Shown: piece after piece, positions 1 to 9,134 of the stretch | How positions within the stretch are numbered: position 1 is the stretch's first letter | Layout of the letters: the number at the start of each line of letters is the position of its first letter | Source: Opitutaceae bacterium | GTDB lineage: Bacteria > Verrucomicrobiota > Verrucomicrobiia > Opitutales > Opitutaceae | Reading direction: 5' to 3' | Assembly (NCBI GenBank): GCA_016795545.1 | Contig: JAEUGX010000089.1 | Span: 1-50,054 of the forward strand | DNA length: 50,054 bases | Position numbers and translations under genes: made by a program | Notes under the pieces: generated by a model | Told to the model about the DNA's origin: nothing | The model's database searches: none | Seen by the model: only the letters and a program-made list of their open reading frames with translations

Positions 1-1
1 T

Positions 2-244
2 TTCTGGACGATGGTGAAGGCGAACGGCGCGGGCACGGTCCGCGTGTGGGGCCTGGCGCCCGAGGCCGCCGCCGCGCCGCTCGAGCTCGTCCAGACCTTC
101 CACCTCTCCCCGGAATCGCGGGCCGTGAACAACGGCGTGTATCCCGACTTCGCCCCCGACGACATCGACGGCGAGCCGCGGTACACGCCCAACGTCGACA
201 TCGGCGCCGACGAGTACCACGCGCGTCCGGTGCCGCGCCGCTGA
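2..244 (+). CDS. C-terminal end of a secreted 'choice-of-anchor Q'-type protein (5' partial)
   Basis: The reading frame is open from base 2, so the gene starts outside the window and only about 80 C-terminal residues are visible. The end has the layout SPxxRxxNxG, then DIDGEPR, then DIGADEY. That is the usual terminal signature of choice-of-anchor Q/parallel beta-helix proteins, which are secreted or surface-bound repeat proteins common in Verrucomicrobiota and Planctomycetes. No catalytic residues lie in this tail, so its substrate or role cannot be given. An internal ATG at 11 is not a credible start because the conserved frame continues upstream of it. The family assignment rests on a short motif and is moderately sure. 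Confidence 0.6.
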   Translation, partial: FWTMVKANGAGTVRVWGLAPEAAAAPLELVQTFHLSPESRAVNNGVYPDFAPDDIDGEPRYTPNVDIGADEYHARPVPRR

Positions 245-330
245 TCCCGCCGCGGGCGCCGCCGCGCCGGCCGGGCGGCATCTGGCTCCTTGCGCCGCCG
301 CGGCCCGGGGGCCACTGTCCGGCTCCAAGC

Positions 331-1611
331 ATGACACCCGACGCAACCCCCGCCCGCGCCGCGCGCGCGTGGCGCTGGATCCCGACGCTCTATTTTGGCC
401 AGGGAATCCCCTACGTGGTCGTGATGACCCTGTCGGTGGTCATGTACAAGAATCTGCAGGTCTCGAACACCGACATCGCCCTCTACACCAGCTGGCTCTA
501 CCTGCCGTGGGTGATCAAGCCGCTGTGGTCGCCGCTGGTCGACCTGTTCCGGACCAAGCGCGGCTGGATCGTGACCCTGCAGCTGGTCATCGGCGCCGCG
601 CTGGCCTCGGTCGCGCTGACCGTGCCGGGGCCCGCCTATTTCCAGGCGACGCTCGCGGTGTTCTGGCTGATGGCGTTCAGCTCGGCGACACACGACATTG
701 CCGCCGACGGATTCTACCTGCTGGCGCTGCCGCCGCACCAGCAGGCGGCCTTCGTCGGGGTGCGCAGCACCTGTTACCGGCTCGCGATGATCGCTGGCCA
801 GGGCGGGCTGGTCTACCTCGCCGGCGCGCTGCAGGCGAAGACCGGCAGCGTCACCCAGGCCTGGGCCTACGTTTTCTGGCTGCTGGCGGGCTTTTTTGTG
901 CTGCTCGGCGGCTTTCACGCGCTGGTCCTGCCGCGGCCCGCGGCGGACCGAGCCGGGCACCGGGAGACGCCGCTGTTCCGGGAGTTCCTCGCCGTCTTCG
1001 CCTCCTTCTTTCGGAAGAAGGAGATCGGGACCATCCTCGGCTTCCTCCTGCTGTACCGCTTCGCGGAGGCGCAGCTGCTGAAACTGGTAACTCCCTTCCT
1101 GCTCGATGCCCGGGAGGTCGGCGGCCTCGGGCTGACCACGCAGCAGGTGGGCATCCTCTACGGCACGATCGGCGTGATCGCCCTCACCGTCGGCGGCCTG
1201 ATCGGCGGCCTGGTGATCTCCCGCTTCGGGCTTGGACGCCTGCGGTGGCCGATGGTTTTCTGCATGCACGTGCCGAATCTGGTCTTCATTTTCCTCGGCC
1301 TGGCGCAGCCCGGAAACTTGTACGTGATCGGCGGGGCGCTGGCTCTCGAGCAATTCGGCTATGGCTTCGGCTTCACGGCCTACCTGCTGTATATGATGAT
1401 GGTGGCCGAGGGGGAGAATCAGACGGCGCACTACGCGATCTGCACGGGGTTCATGGCGCTTGGCATGATGCTGCCCGGCATGGCGGCCGGCTGGATCCAG
1501 GACCAGCTCGGCTACGTGCCGTTCTTCGTCTGGGTGTGCGTGGCCACGATCCCGTCGTTCGTGGCCACCGGACTGATCAAGGTGGATCCGCAGTTTGGGC
1601 GGAAGGCGTGA
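331..1611 (+). CDS. AmpG-like major facilitator superfamily permease
   Basis: A 426-residue polytopic membrane protein with about 12 hydrophobic segments. Near the N-terminus it has the LYFGQGIPY segment, followed by WLYLPWVIKPLWSPLVD, which is characteristic of the AmpG/PAT branch of the major facilitator superfamily. AmpG of enteric bacteria imports anhydromuropeptides from the periplasm for cell-wall recycling, but many AmpG-like proteins have other or unknown substrates. No amidase, NagZ or beta-lactamase gene lies nearby to support a recycling role. The frame is open back to base 46, but the ATG at 331 places the first residues just ahead of the conserved membrane region. The gene converges on the threonine dehydratase gene with a 27-base gap. 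The family is fairly sure; the substrate is not. Confidence 0.8.
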   Translation: MTPDATPARAARAWRWIPTLYFGQGIPYVVVMTLSVVMYKNLQVSNTDIALYTSWLYLPWVIKPLWSPLVDLFRTKRGWIVTLQLVIGAALASVALTVPGPAYFQATLAVFWLMAFSSATHDIAADGFYLLALPPHQQAAFVGVRSTCYRLAMIAGQGGLVYLAGALQAKTGSVTQAWAYVFWLLAGFFVLLGGFHALVLPRPAADRAGHRETPLFREFLAVFASFFRKKEIGTILGFLLLYRFAEAQLLKLVTPFLLDAREVGGLGLTTQQVGILYGTIGVIALTVGGLIGGLVISRFGLGRLRWPMVFCMHVPNLVFIFLGLAQPGNLYVIGGALALEQFGYGFGFTAYLLYMMMVAEGENQTAHYAICTGFMALGMMLPGMAAGWIQDQLGYVPFFVWVCVATIPSFVATGLIKVDPQFGRKA

Positions 1612-1638
1612 GTGTCCCGGCCGGGGCGTGCATTGCCG

Positions 1639-2850
1639 TCAGCGCTTCACCCGTGGGAAGCCTGCCTGCTTCAGGGCGCGGTGGAGCTGGCGGACGTGCG
1701 CGTGGTCTCGGGTCTCGACCGTGCAGACCGCGTTGACCGCGGAGACATCGGGGCCGCTGAAGGCGCGGTCGTGTTCGATGTCCTTGAAGCTTGCGCCTGA
1801 TTCCGCGATGACGCGAGCCAGGGCGGCGAGTCCGCCCGGGCGGTCGCTGATCTCCACGGTGAACCGGGTCATGCGCCCGTCGTGCACCAGGCCCTTCTCG
1901 ATCACGCGGCTGAGGATCGTCGGGTCGATGTTGCCGCCGCAGGTGACCAGCACGACGCGGCGGCCGCGGAGTTCCGGCAGGAGGCCGGCCATCATGGCGG
2001 CGAGCGGCGCGGCGGCGGCGCCCTCGACCACCGCCTTCTCGAGTTCGACCATGCGCAGGATCGCGAGCGCGATCCATTCCTCCCTCACGCGCACGACGCC
2101 GGCGATGCGCCGACGGGCCAGCTCGAACGCATTGGCGCCGACGATCCGCGTGGCCAAGCCGTCGGCCAGCGTCGGTTTCCGCGGTACGCGCACCGGCCGG
2201 CCCGCGCGCAGGGCGGCGCTGAAGTTGGCGGTGACGGTGCTCTCGACGCCGTAGACCTTCACCTTGGGCCGCAGCGCCTTGACCGCCAGCGCCACGCCGG
2301 CGAGGAGTCCGCCGCCTCCCACCGGGCAGACGATCGCCTCGACGTCGGGCACCTGCTCGAGAATCTCCAGCGCGATGGTGCCCTGCCCGGCGATGATGTC
2401 GGGCGCGTCAAAGCCATGGATGTAGGTCAGCCCCTCCTGGGCCGCCAAAGCATCCGCCGCCGCGCGGGCCTCGCCGAAATCGCTTCCGCGGATGAGCACC
2501 CGCGCGCCGAGGCGGCGGCACGTGCTGACCTTGATCAGCGGCGCATAGTCCGGCATCACGACGCTGACCGGGATCCCCAGCAGCCGGCCGTGGTAGGCCA
2601 GGCCGAGGGCGTGGTTGCCGGCCGAGGCCGCGACCACGCCCCGCTTTCTCTGCCCGGGTGAAAGACGCAGCAGGGCGTTGCGCGCCCCCCTTTCCTTGAA
2701 CGACCCGGTGCGCTGCAGGTTGTCGAGCTTGCAGAAGATCCGGGCACCCGTGATTTCCGACAACGGGATCGATTCCGGGCACGGCGTGACAACGACTCCG
2801 CCGGCGATGCGCCGACGGGCGGCACGGATGTCTGACAAGGTAACGGGCAT
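1639..2850 (-). CDS. ilvA: Threonine dehydratase (threonine ammonia-lyase) with C-terminal ACT domain
   Basis: A cytoplasmic PLP enzyme of 403 residues that deaminates threonine to 2-oxobutanoate, the entry to isoleucine synthesis or threonine breakdown. The PLP-binding lysine sits in the SFKERGARNAL motif (Lys52). The phosphate-binding glycine loop VGGGGLLAG is at about residues 177-185. A single ACT-type regulatory domain follows from about residue 328 (RFTVEISDRPGGLA). One ACT domain and this length fit the shorter threonine ammonia-lyase type rather than the two-ACT E. coli IlvA. The start is the ATG at 2850. The bases before it read as CCTCCTTC, the opposite of a Shine-Dalgarno sequence. 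It appears to be a single-gene unit. Function is sure; a biosynthetic versus catabolic role cannot be settled here. Confidence 0.9.
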   Translation of the reverse strand: MPVTLSDIRAARRRIAGGVVVTPCPESIPLSEITGARIFCKLDNLQRTGSFKERGARNALLRLSPGQRKRGVVAASAGNHALGLAYHGRLLGIPVSVVMPDYAPLIKVSTCRRLGARVLIRGSDFGEARAAADALAAQEGLTYIHGFDAPDIIAGQGTIALEILEQVPDVEAIVCPVGGGGLLAGVALAVKALRPKVKVYGVESTVTANFSAALRAGRPVRVPRKPTLADGLATRIVGANAFELARRRIAGVVRVREEWIALAILRMVELEKAVVEGAAAAPLAAMMAGLLPELRGRRVVLVTCGGNIDPTILSRVIEKGLVHDGRMTRFTVEISDRPGGLAALARVIAESGASFKDIEHDRAFSGPDVSAVNAVCTVETRDHAHVRQLHRALKQAGFPRVKR

Positions 2851-2953
2851 GAAGGAGGCTGGTTTCGCGCCGTTCTAGCGCAGGCATCGGCCTGGGCAAC
2901 CCAGATGCAGGCCCCCCGCGGCCTTCCCGGCCGGCAAGTCCGTCATAGAGCGC

Positions 2954-2985
2954 GACCACCTCCGCCAGCCGACGGAAAGGTGGTC
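2954..2985 (-). terminator. Stem-loop downstream of the EF-hand gene
   Basis: A perfect 8-base inverted repeat, GACCACCT at 2954-2961 and AGGTGGTC at 2978-2985, with a 16-base loop. It lies about 30 bases beyond the stop of the minus-strand EF-hand gene. There is no T-run after the stem, so it may act as an RNA 3' end or a weak terminator rather than a classical intrinsic one. Confidence 0.35.
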
Positions 2986-3013
2986 CGTCGACCAGCCTCT
3001 TACCCGGATCTCG

Positions 3014-3475
3014 TTATTGGTCTTTCTTGCGCTTCTTCATCCGTTCCTCGCCGGCTTTCTTGGCCGCGGCTCGCTCCTCGTCATTGAGGACGCCGTCGCC
3101 ATCCTTGTCGAAGCGCTTGATCAACTCGGCCCGGTTTTCGTTGAACTTGTCGGCCGCCTTCTTGGCTTCGGCTTTTTCGTCCTCGCTGAGCTTGCCGTCA
3201 CCATCCTTGTCGAAGCGCTTGAGGAGCTTTTTACGGTTCTCCTTGCGCGGTCCATTCTCCGTGCGCATTTCGGCGCGGGCGGCGGCTTTTTCGTCCTCGC
3301 TGAGCTTGCCGTCGCCGTCCTTGTCGAAGCGACGGACCAGCTCCTGGTGTCGTTTTTCCATCTTGGCAGGCTGCTGGCCGGCGTCGGTGCCGTCCTTCAT
3401 TTCATCTTCTGCCACAGCGGGAACCGAGAGGAGCGCGGCCGTTAAAATAGAGAGCGACAGGTAGGCTTTATTCAT
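3014..3475 (-). CDS. Small exported protein with three EF-hand calcium-binding motifs
   Basis: A 153-residue protein. It has an N-terminal signal peptide (hydrophobic residues 5-20, likely cleavage after AVA at about 22). Three EF-hand loops of the form DKDGDGxLxxxE follow at about residues 51-62, 89-100 and 123-134. Between them lie highly charged Lys/Glu/Ala-rich helices, and the tail is strongly basic. The loops carry Asp at positions 1, 3 and 5 and Glu at 12, so Ca2+ binding is expected in the periplasm or outside the cell. No enzyme domain is present. The gene is transcribed away from the RelE-like gene. Its biological target is unknown; the EF-hand call is sure. Confidence 0.88.
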   Translation of the reverse strand: MNKAYLSLSILTAALLSVPAVAEDEMKDGTDAGQQPAKMEKRHQELVRRFDKDGDGKLSEDEKAAARAEMRTENGPRKENRKKLLKRFDKDGDGKLSEDEKAEAKKAADKFNENRAELIKRFDKDGDGVLNDEERAAAKKAGEERMKKRKKDQ

Positions 3476-3551
3476 AGTAGGAGTGGTTTAGGGTGACGCA
3501 GTCTAGACAAGACGCAGAACACCCTACACGGTTACGACTCCCTTCCCGCCC

Positions 3552-3902
3552 ATGTATCAGGTCACCTTTTCCGAGCAAAGCATGCGCGAGCTCAACAAGC
3601 TCGACAAACTGGCCCAGTTGGAAGCGATCGAGCCGATCAGCAAGATCCGGCCGGCGGACCTGGCACATCCGCGCGAACCGCTCGGCCGATTTCACCGGAA
3701 CGGCAAGGATCTCTACCGGCTGCGGGCAGGCGAGTTCCGGTTCTATTTCGAGGTGAAGGGCGAGACGCTGCACACCCATTACATTCTCCACAAGGCCTCG
3801 TTGGAGGACTGGTTGTTCCGGATGAAGCTGCCGATTTCCGAACAGCAGCTGATCGAGCAGGATTCCAAGTTCTGGAAATACCTCGAGACGCTCACGAAAT
3901 AA
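3552..3902 (+). CDS. RelE/ParE-superfamily-like protein without an antitoxin partner
   Basis: A 116-residue protein. Its core has the pattern of the RelE/ParE toxin fold: a helical N-terminal half, then LYRLRAGEFRFYFEV and the final strand THYILHK. Classical members are mRNA interferases or gyrase poisons, normally encoded with a small antitoxin. No antitoxin-sized gene is present here: upstream is the divergent EF-hand gene, and 9 bases downstream is pssA. The extra C-terminal segment of about 35 residues is longer than in typical toxins. The tight spacing suggests co-transcription with pssA and a domesticated, non-toxic role, which is inference. It could also be an unrelated small protein with a similar fold. 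Confidence 0.65.
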   Translation: MYQVTFSEQSMRELNKLDKLAQLEAIEPISKIRPADLAHPREPLGRFHRNGKDLYRLRAGEFRFYFEVKGETLHTHYILHKASLEDWLFRMKLPISEQQLIEQDSKFWKYLETLTK

Positions 3903-3911
3903 CGTCGTCCC

Positions 3912-4817
3912 ATGTCGGACCTCGAGAAGCGCGACAACCCCTATAACGTCACCCAGGCGAGCCGGATTTATTTCCTGCCGAACCTGATGACTGCGGGAAA
4001 CCTGTTCTGCGGCTTCGTCGCGGTCATCAAGTGCATCCAGGCCCGGCTGCTTACCGATTCGGGCGAATACGCCCTGATCCACCCCGACCAATCGGCCACG
4101 GCCCTTTACACGCAAGCGGTGTGGTTCATCCTGGCGGCCGTCATTTTCGACTCGTTGGACGGCCGGCTAGCTCGCCTGGGAGGGCGCACTTCCTTGTTCG
4201 GCGCGGAGTTCGACTCGCTGGCCGATGTGGTGTCGTTTGGCATGGCGCCGGCGCTGATGGTTTTCTTCCTGATCCTGGCACCGCGGGAGGAATACCAATG
4301 GTTCCGGGAGTTCGGCTGGTTCATCGCGTTCATTTACCTGCTGTGCGGTGCGGTTCGGCTGGCTCGGTTCAACGTCATCACCAACCCGCTGCTACATCGG
4401 GCGGACTCGGAATCCAGCAAGGATTTCGTCGGGCTGCCGATTCCAGCGGCGGCGGGTACGGTGGCGACGCTGGTGCTGCTCTTGCTCAACATGGCGGCGA
4501 ACGCTAGAGAATTGCGGCAGCTGACCCTGGCGTTGCCGTTGATCCTGGTGCTCGTGTCATTCCTGATGGTGAGCACCATTCGTTATCCAAGCTTCAAGCA
4601 GGTCAATTGGGAGATGAAGACCCGCTTTCGGTCATTTGTCGGCATCCTGATCGTGGTGGCGGCCGTCTGGCGTTGGCGGGAAGTCTCGTTCTTCTTCCTT
4701 TTCCTCGCGTACATTGCCTACGGCCTGTTCGCTCACTACCAGCGCGCGATGCGCCACGCGCAGATGCGTGCGCTGCGCCGAAAGGTTGTGAAAATGAAGC
4801 AGGAAACTTCCGAATAA
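3912..4817 (+). CDS. pssA: CDP-diacylglycerol-serine O-phosphatidyltransferase
   Basis: A membrane enzyme of 301 residues that joins CDP-diacylglycerol and L-serine to make phosphatidylserine, the precursor of phosphatidylethanolamine. The CDP-alcohol phosphatidyltransferase motif is complete: Asp80, Asp83-Gly84, Ala87-Arg88, Gly97, Asp101 and Asp105 in the order D-x2-DG-x2-AR-x8-G-x3-D-x3-D. About seven or eight hydrophobic segments follow, and the tail is basic. It starts 9 bases after the RelE-like gene, so the two are probably co-transcribed. No phosphatidylserine decarboxylase gene is in the window. The CDP-alcohol transferase call is certain, and serine as acceptor is very likely from overall similarity to subclass II PssA. 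Confidence 0.9.
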   Translation: MSDLEKRDNPYNVTQASRIYFLPNLMTAGNLFCGFVAVIKCIQARLLTDSGEYALIHPDQSATALYTQAVWFILAAVIFDSLDGRLARLGGRTSLFGAEFDSLADVVSFGMAPALMVFFLILAPREEYQWFREFGWFIAFIYLLCGAVRLARFNVITNPLLHRADSESSKDFVGLPIPAAAGTVATLVLLLLNMAANARELRQLTLALPLILVLVSFLMVSTIRYPSFKQVNWEMKTRFRSFVGILIVVAAVWRWREVSFFFLFLAYIAYGLFAHYQRAMRHAQMRALRRKVVKMKQETSE

Positions 4818-4910
4818 CTTTTTCCTGTGAACAAGACGCCGGTTGTTCGCGGTTATTCGGGTCCGGCTCACAGCGTCCGGCCGCCGGCATTTCCCTCGAT
4901 CGGCGGGCGG

Positions 4911-4940
4911 TTGCTGCCATAATCGCGGACCATAATAATA
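4911..4940 (+). promoter_or_regulatory. Possible promoter for dnaN in an AT-rich spacer
   Basis: The 196-base gap between pssA and dnaN turns AT-rich from about 4920. TTGCTG at 4911-4916 is followed, 17 bases later, by AATAAT at 4934-4939, which resembles a housekeeping -35/-10 pair. The match is modest and the assignment tentative. Confidence 0.3.
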
Positions 4941-5013
4941 CGGATACTTTCCTTATTGAATCCCTCTCTAATCATCCTTTGTTAGTTAAAAGCACCAATC
5001 TCGCCCCCCGCCG

Positions 5014-6138
5014 ATGAAATTTAAGATCAACCGCGACCATTTCAGCAACGGCCTGGCTCAGGTCCTCAACGTGGTGGGCTCAAAGGCGGCCATGCCGATC
5101 CTGAGCAATGTGCTGATCGAGGCGGAAAAAGATCATATTTCCCTGACCACGACGAATCTCGATCTCGGCATCCGTTGCAAGATCAAGGCCGAGGTCAAGG
5201 ATGGAGGCGCGGTCACGTTGCCTGTGAAGCGTCTGGCCACCATCGTACGCGAGCTGCCCAACGTCGATGTCTCGTTCGACTCCACGACCAGCCACCAGGT
5301 CAAGATTTCCTCGGGCGGCTCGAATTTCCGGATCATGGGCATTGGTGCGGAGGAATTCCCGAAACTGCCGGATTCGAATGACGACAAGACCTTCACCTTC
5401 GAGCAGGCGGAGCTTGCGACGATGCTGGGCAACGTGTCGTACGCGCAGTCGAGCGACGAGACCCGCTACATCCTCAACGGCGTCTATTTCAACTTCAAGG
5501 ACGGCAAACTCTCGCTGGTGGCGACGGACGGGCGCCGTCTGGCGCTCGTCAGCAAGGAAATGAACGTGCCCGCCAACAGTGCAGGTGCGATCATCCTGCC
5601 CGCCAAGACGGTGGCTGAGCTGCTCCGTCTCCTGGGCAAAGGTGAGAAGCTGAAGCTTTCGTTCAACGAACGCCGGGCCGCCTTCCAGATCGAGACCGGC
5701 AAGGACTCGAGCGGGCTCACGGACAGCATTTTCCTCTTTTCGAAAGTGGTGGAAGGAAACTACCCGAATTACCAACAGGTGATTCCCAAGGAGACCCACC
5801 AGCGGATCAAGCTCGAGCGTGAGCTCTTCCTGCAGTGCGTGCACCGCGCGGCGCTGGTCACTTCGGAAAAGTCGAATTCCGTCAAAATCAAGCTCTCCGC
5901 CAACCTGCTCGAGATCATGGCCTCCTCGCCCGATTTCGGCGAATCGCACGAATCGATGGCGATCTCGTACAGCGGCCCGGAGCTGCAGGTCGCATTCAAT
6001 CCGCAATTTGTCATGGATCCCCTGCGCGCCCTGACCAAGGACGAGGTGTTCTTCGAGCTGAAGGACGAGGTGAGCCCCGGGGTCTTCAAGACGCTGGAGA
6101 GCTTCGTGTGCGTGATCATGCCGGTGCGCCTGAGCTGA
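5014..6138 (+). CDS. dnaN: DNA polymerase III beta subunit (sliding clamp)
   Basis: A 374-residue ring-forming processivity clamp of the replicative polymerase. The three-domain layout is visible. The N-terminus has the typical [10 protein letters not shown] start and the [25 protein letters not shown] region. The middle domain has the RYILNGVYF and [11 protein letters not shown] motifs. The C-terminus ends in the [10 protein letters not shown] motif, which is the usual end of DnaN (IMPMRL). Length is normal. It is not next to dnaA, recF or gyrB, unlike the classical origin arrangement; upstream is pssA and downstream an unrecognised membrane protein. The start at 5014 matches the family's first residue and is preceded by a C-rich stretch without a Shine-Dalgarno sequence. 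Confidence 0.97.
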   Translation: MKFKINRDHFSNGLAQVLNVVGSKAAMPILSNVLIEAEKDHISLTTTNLDLGIRCKIKAEVKDGGAVTLPVKRLATIVRELPNVDVSFDSTTSHQVKISSGGSNFRIMGIGAEEFPKLPDSNDDKTFTFEQAELATMLGNVSYAQSSDETRYILNGVYFNFKDGKLSLVATDGRRLALVSKEMNVPANSAGAIILPAKTVAELLRLLGKGEKLKLSFNERRAAFQIETGKDSSGLTDSIFLFSKVVEGNYPNYQQVIPKETHQRIKLERELFLQCVHRAALVTSEKSNSVKIKLSANLLEIMASSPDFGESHESMAISYSGPELQVAFNPQFVMDPLRALTKDEVFFELKDEVSPGVFKTLESFVCVIMPVRLS

Positions 6139-6172
6139 TCGGCCGCGGGTCTGCGGCGCGCCCTCCCCTCCG

Positions 6173-7054
6173 ATGCCGGAGTCCCTTTCGCTCTTTCTTT
6201 TCTCGTCGGTCGTCCTGCTGCTGCTGCTGTTCTACATCAATCTGCGGGTGGCCTCGCCGGTGCTGGCGATCCCGATCCGCTGGCTGCGGTGGATCCTCTT
6301 CGCGCTCTTCACGGCGCAGACGAACGCGATGTTCCTGCTCGTCGACCGCCCCTTCTGGACCGTGGCGGCGGCGGTGTTCCTGATCTGGTTCCTCATCGAG
6401 TCCGGCTTCAATTGGCTGAAGGTGAGCGCGATCAGCCTCAGTCCCATGCCGCTCTTCCCGCGTTATGTCGTCAACAGCAGCGGAGACGAGTGGCCCACGC
6501 AGAAGCGGCTGCTCAAGGTGCGGGACTGGCTGCGTGACCAGCGCTTCAGCCACGTCCAGGCGCTCAAGGCCGAGCTCGGCGGGGGGATCTGGCTCCGGAC
6601 GTCGGTTTATCACAACCACGACGCCACGCTCCGGCTGCACGTGCTGTTTGTCCCGCAGGAGAACGGCGCGATCACGGTGTGTTTCAGCCTGGCGACTCAG
6701 ACCGCGGCCGGCCGGCGCTATGTGACGGACAATCTCTACATCCCCTTCGGCGGATTCTACCCGGAAAGCTGGCATGTCGAGCGCAGTCCCTGGCGGCGTG
6801 GCCTGGCCCGGATCGTGGCCCGGCACCAGGAGCGGCTCCGGCAGTCGGGCGAACAACCGGTGGCCTGGGAGGGTAACCCGATCGACGACATCAACCAGCA
6901 GCAGCAGCAGATGGAAATGATCAACACCGAGCTCGGCTACCTGCTGCCGCACGCCGACCGCGAGGAATTCGGCAAGATCACGCCCGAGGGCCGCTTCCGC
7001 ATCTGGAAGGAGGCCTGGCTGCTCGACTACCTCGGCATCGCGGGCCGATACTGA
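6173..7054 (+). CDS. Membrane-anchored protein of unknown function
   Basis: A 293-residue protein that I do not recognise. The first 90 residues hold about three hydrophobic segments (roughly 5-25, 38-55 and 62-80). The remaining 200 residues are soluble and end in aromatic-rich helices. A run of five glutamines lies at about residue 243. There are no obvious catalytic motifs. It follows dnaN by 34 bases and is followed by another small membrane protein, so it may be read from the dnaN transcript. Normal codon use and strong hydrophobic patterning support a real gene. It could be specific to the Opitutales lineage; function is unknown. Confidence 0.75.
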   Translation: MPESLSLFLFSSVVLLLLLFYINLRVASPVLAIPIRWLRWILFALFTAQTNAMFLLVDRPFWTVAAAVFLIWFLIESGFNWLKVSAISLSPMPLFPRYVVNSSGDEWPTQKRLLKVRDWLRDQRFSHVQALKAELGGGIWLRTSVYHNHDATLRLHVLFVPQENGAITVCFSLATQTAAGRRYVTDNLYIPFGGFYPESWHVERSPWRRGLARIVARHQERLRQSGEQPVAWEGNPIDDINQQQQQMEMINTELGYLLPHADREEFGKITPEGRFRIWKEAWLLDYLGIAGRY

Positions 7055-7132
7055 CCAGTCAAAGGCGGGTGAAAGGCCCGGTTGGCCCCAAAAAGACTCG
7101 TCTCGACGCCTTTTCCGGCTAACCCGTTAGCC

Positions 7133-7441
7133 ATGCTCCTGTTCGCCGTCACCGCGCTCGAGAAACTGCAGACGCTCAAGCCCGACGTCTGGCTGAAGAT
7201 CGGCGTGGCCGTCGCGGTTTTCGTCATCGCCATCCTCGTGATGCGCCGGGTGATGAGGATGAACAAGATCATCGCCGGCGTGATCGTGTTCGTGGTGTGC
7301 ACGGTCATGTTCTTCTCCTGGGTTTACAACCGCAACGAGCCGAGGTTTTTGACGCCGATCGTGGAAAAGGTGGCGCCGTTCTTCCCGAGCGCCGGCGCTT
7401 ACGACGCCAAGCAGCAGAAGGGCCCGAAGGGCGCTCCCTGA
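7133..7441 (+). CDS. Small membrane protein of unknown function
   Basis: A 102-residue protein with two hydrophobic segments (about residues 18-36 and 43-61 from the ATG at 7133), a short soluble C-terminal part and a Lys/Pro-rich end. The frame is open further upstream with a TTG at 7082, but the ATG at 7133 gives a compact protein starting directly with a hydrophobic stretch. It lies 78 bases after the unrecognised membrane gene and 47 bases before gnd. I see no family signature. Confidence 0.6.
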   Translation: MLLFAVTALEKLQTLKPDVWLKIGVAVAVFVIAILVMRRVMRMNKIIAGVIVFVVCTVMFFSWVYNRNEPRFLTPIVEKVAPFFPSAGAYDAKQQKGPKGAP

Positions 7442-7488
7442 CGAGAAAAGGATTGGTCTTTGGCCCCGCGCGCCTAGGGTCGCGCCGT

Positions 7489-8994
7489 ATGCCCAAAGCC
7501 CACTCTGACATCGGACTCATCGGCTTGGCCGTGATGGGTCAGAATCTTGCGCTGAACATCGCCGATCACGGCTTCCAGATTTCCGTCTACAACCGCACGG
7601 TCGAAAAAACCGACAAGTTTGTGGCCGAGAACCCGGCGACGCCCGGCGGCCTGGTCGGCGCCAAGACACTGCCGGAGTTCGTCGCCTCGCTGGCAAAGCC
7701 GCGGAAGATGATCATCCTCGTGCAGGCGGGCAAGGCGACCGACGCCGTGATCGACGGCCTGGTGCCGCTGCTCGAGGCGGGCGACATCATCATCGATGGC
7801 GGCAACGCCCTCTGGACCGACACGATCCGGCGCGAGAAAACGCTGCGCGAGAAGGGGCTCCGGTTCATCGGCTCGGGCGTCTCCGGCGGCGAGGAGGGTG
7901 CGCGTTTCGGCCCGTCGTTGATGCCCGGCGGCGAGTTCAACGCCTGGCTCGAGCTGAAGCCGATCTGGGAGGCGGTCGCGGCGAAAGTGGATGCCAAGAC
8001 CGGCCGGCCACTCACGGGCGCGGCGCCCGGCAAGCCCGTGGTGGGCGGCGTGCCGTGCACGACCTACATCGGCGAGAACGGCGCCGGCCATTACGTCAAA
8101 ATGGTCCACAACGGCATCGAGTACGGGGATATGCAGATGATCTGCGAAGCCTACGCGCTGATGCAGGGCCTGCTCGGGCTCAAGCCCGCCGAGATGGGAG
8201 AGATTTTCTCCGGGTGGAACCAGGGGGCGCTCGACAGCTTCCTGATCGAGATCACCGCCGACATTCTGAAGCAGAAGGACCCGGCCACCAAACGGAAGGC
8301 TTTTGTCGACGTGGTGCTCGATACCGCCGGGCAGAAAGGCACCGGCAAGTGGACCTCGACCAACGCGCTCGACATGGGCGTGCCGGCGCCGACGATCGCC
8401 GAGGCCGTGTTCGCGCGCTGCATCAGCGCCATCAAGGACGAGCGGGTGGCGGCGGCGAAGATCCTGAAAGGCCCGGCCAAGAAGTACCGTGGCGGGAAGA
8501 AGGCGCTGGTGCAGGCCATCCACGATGCGCTCTACTGTTCCAAGATCTGCTCGTACGCGCAGGGCTTCCAGCTCATGCGCACCGCGCAGGCCGAATTCGG
8601 CTGGAAGCTGAACTTCGGCGAGATCGCCCAGATCTTTCGCGGCGGCTGCATCATCCGGGCGGCCTTCCTGCAGAAGATCACCGAGGCGTACGCGCGCAAG
8701 CCCGACCTGGCGAACCTGCTGCTCGATCCCTACTTCAACAAAACCGTGCAGAAGGCGCAGGCGAACTGGCGCAAGGTCGTGTCGCTGGCCGCCGAGTGCG
8801 GGGTGCCGGCGCCGACCTTTGCCTCGGCCCTGGCCTATTACGACAGCTACCGTTCGGCCCGGTTGCCGGCCAACCTGCTGCAGGCGCAGCGCGACTACTT
8901 CGGCGCCCACACCTACGAGCGGGTTGACCAGCCGCGCGGCAAGTTCTTCCACGTCGACTGGCCCGAGCCCACGCGCCCGCAACTGCCGGCCTGA
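7489..8994 (+). CDS. gnd: 6-phosphogluconate dehydrogenase (NADP+, decarboxylating)
   Basis: A cytoplasmic enzyme of 501 residues that converts 6-phosphogluconate to ribulose 5-phosphate with NADPH and CO2 in the oxidative pentose phosphate pathway. The N-terminal dinucleotide-binding motif [12 protein letters not shown] is at about residues 12-23. The substrate-binding [19 protein letters not shown] segment and the catalytic lysine region [16 protein letters not shown] are both present. Length agrees with the long (about 470-500) bacterial form. The frame runs open upstream to 7297, but the ATG at 7489 gives the standard start just ahead of the Rossmann motif. No zwf or pgl gene is nearby. 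Confidence 0.95.
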   Translation: MPKAHSDIGLIGLAVMGQNLALNIADHGFQISVYNRTVEKTDKFVAENPATPGGLVGAKTLPEFVASLAKPRKMIILVQAGKATDAVIDGLVPLLEAGDIIIDGGNALWTDTIRREKTLREKGLRFIGSGVSGGEEGARFGPSLMPGGEFNAWLELKPIWEAVAAKVDAKTGRPLTGAAPGKPVVGGVPCTTYIGENGAGHYVKMVHNGIEYGDMQMICEAYALMQGLLGLKPAEMGEIFSGWNQGALDSFLIEITADILKQKDPATKRKAFVDVVLDTAGQKGTGKWTSTNALDMGVPAPTIAEAVFARCISAIKDERVAAAKILKGPAKKYRGGKKALVQAIHDALYCSKICSYAQGFQLMRTAQAEFGWKLNFGEIAQIFRGGCIIRAAFLQKITEAYARKPDLANLLLDPYFNKTVQKAQANWRKVVSLAAECGVPAPTFASALAYYDSYRSARLPANLLQAQRDYFGAHTYERVDQPRGKFFHVDWPEPTRPQLPA

Positions 8995-9070
8995 GCGTCA
9001 CCTGGGCCGGATTACGGGCACCCGGCGGGCCATTAGGAAGCGTCCGGGCAAGCGTGCGGAAGGCCACTGA

Positions 9071-9100
9071 TTGACGGGTCCGGCGCACCCCGGCCTTGCC
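9071..9100 (+). promoter_or_regulatory. Possible promoter upstream of serA
   Basis: TTGACG at 9071-9076 is an excellent -35 hexamer in the 140-base gap before serA. The -10 at the right distance (CCTTGC) is poor. The same TTGACG core occurs upstream of recA and atpB, which makes this candidate somewhat more believable. Confidence 0.25.
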
Positions 9101-9134
9101 CAGCCGTGAATTTGACCAAAGATGCGCGCGGTCC

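Noticed and set aside
46..330. Longer N-terminus for the AmpG-like protein
   Set aside because: The frame is open because of high GC, but residues before 331 are Arg/Pro/Ala-rich, overlap the end of the previous gene and do not resemble the family.
4818..5013. Possible replication origin in the AT-rich gap before dnaN
   Set aside because: The gap is only 196 bases, and no clear DnaA boxes were found; the best match to TGTGGATAA has two mismatches. dnaA is absent.
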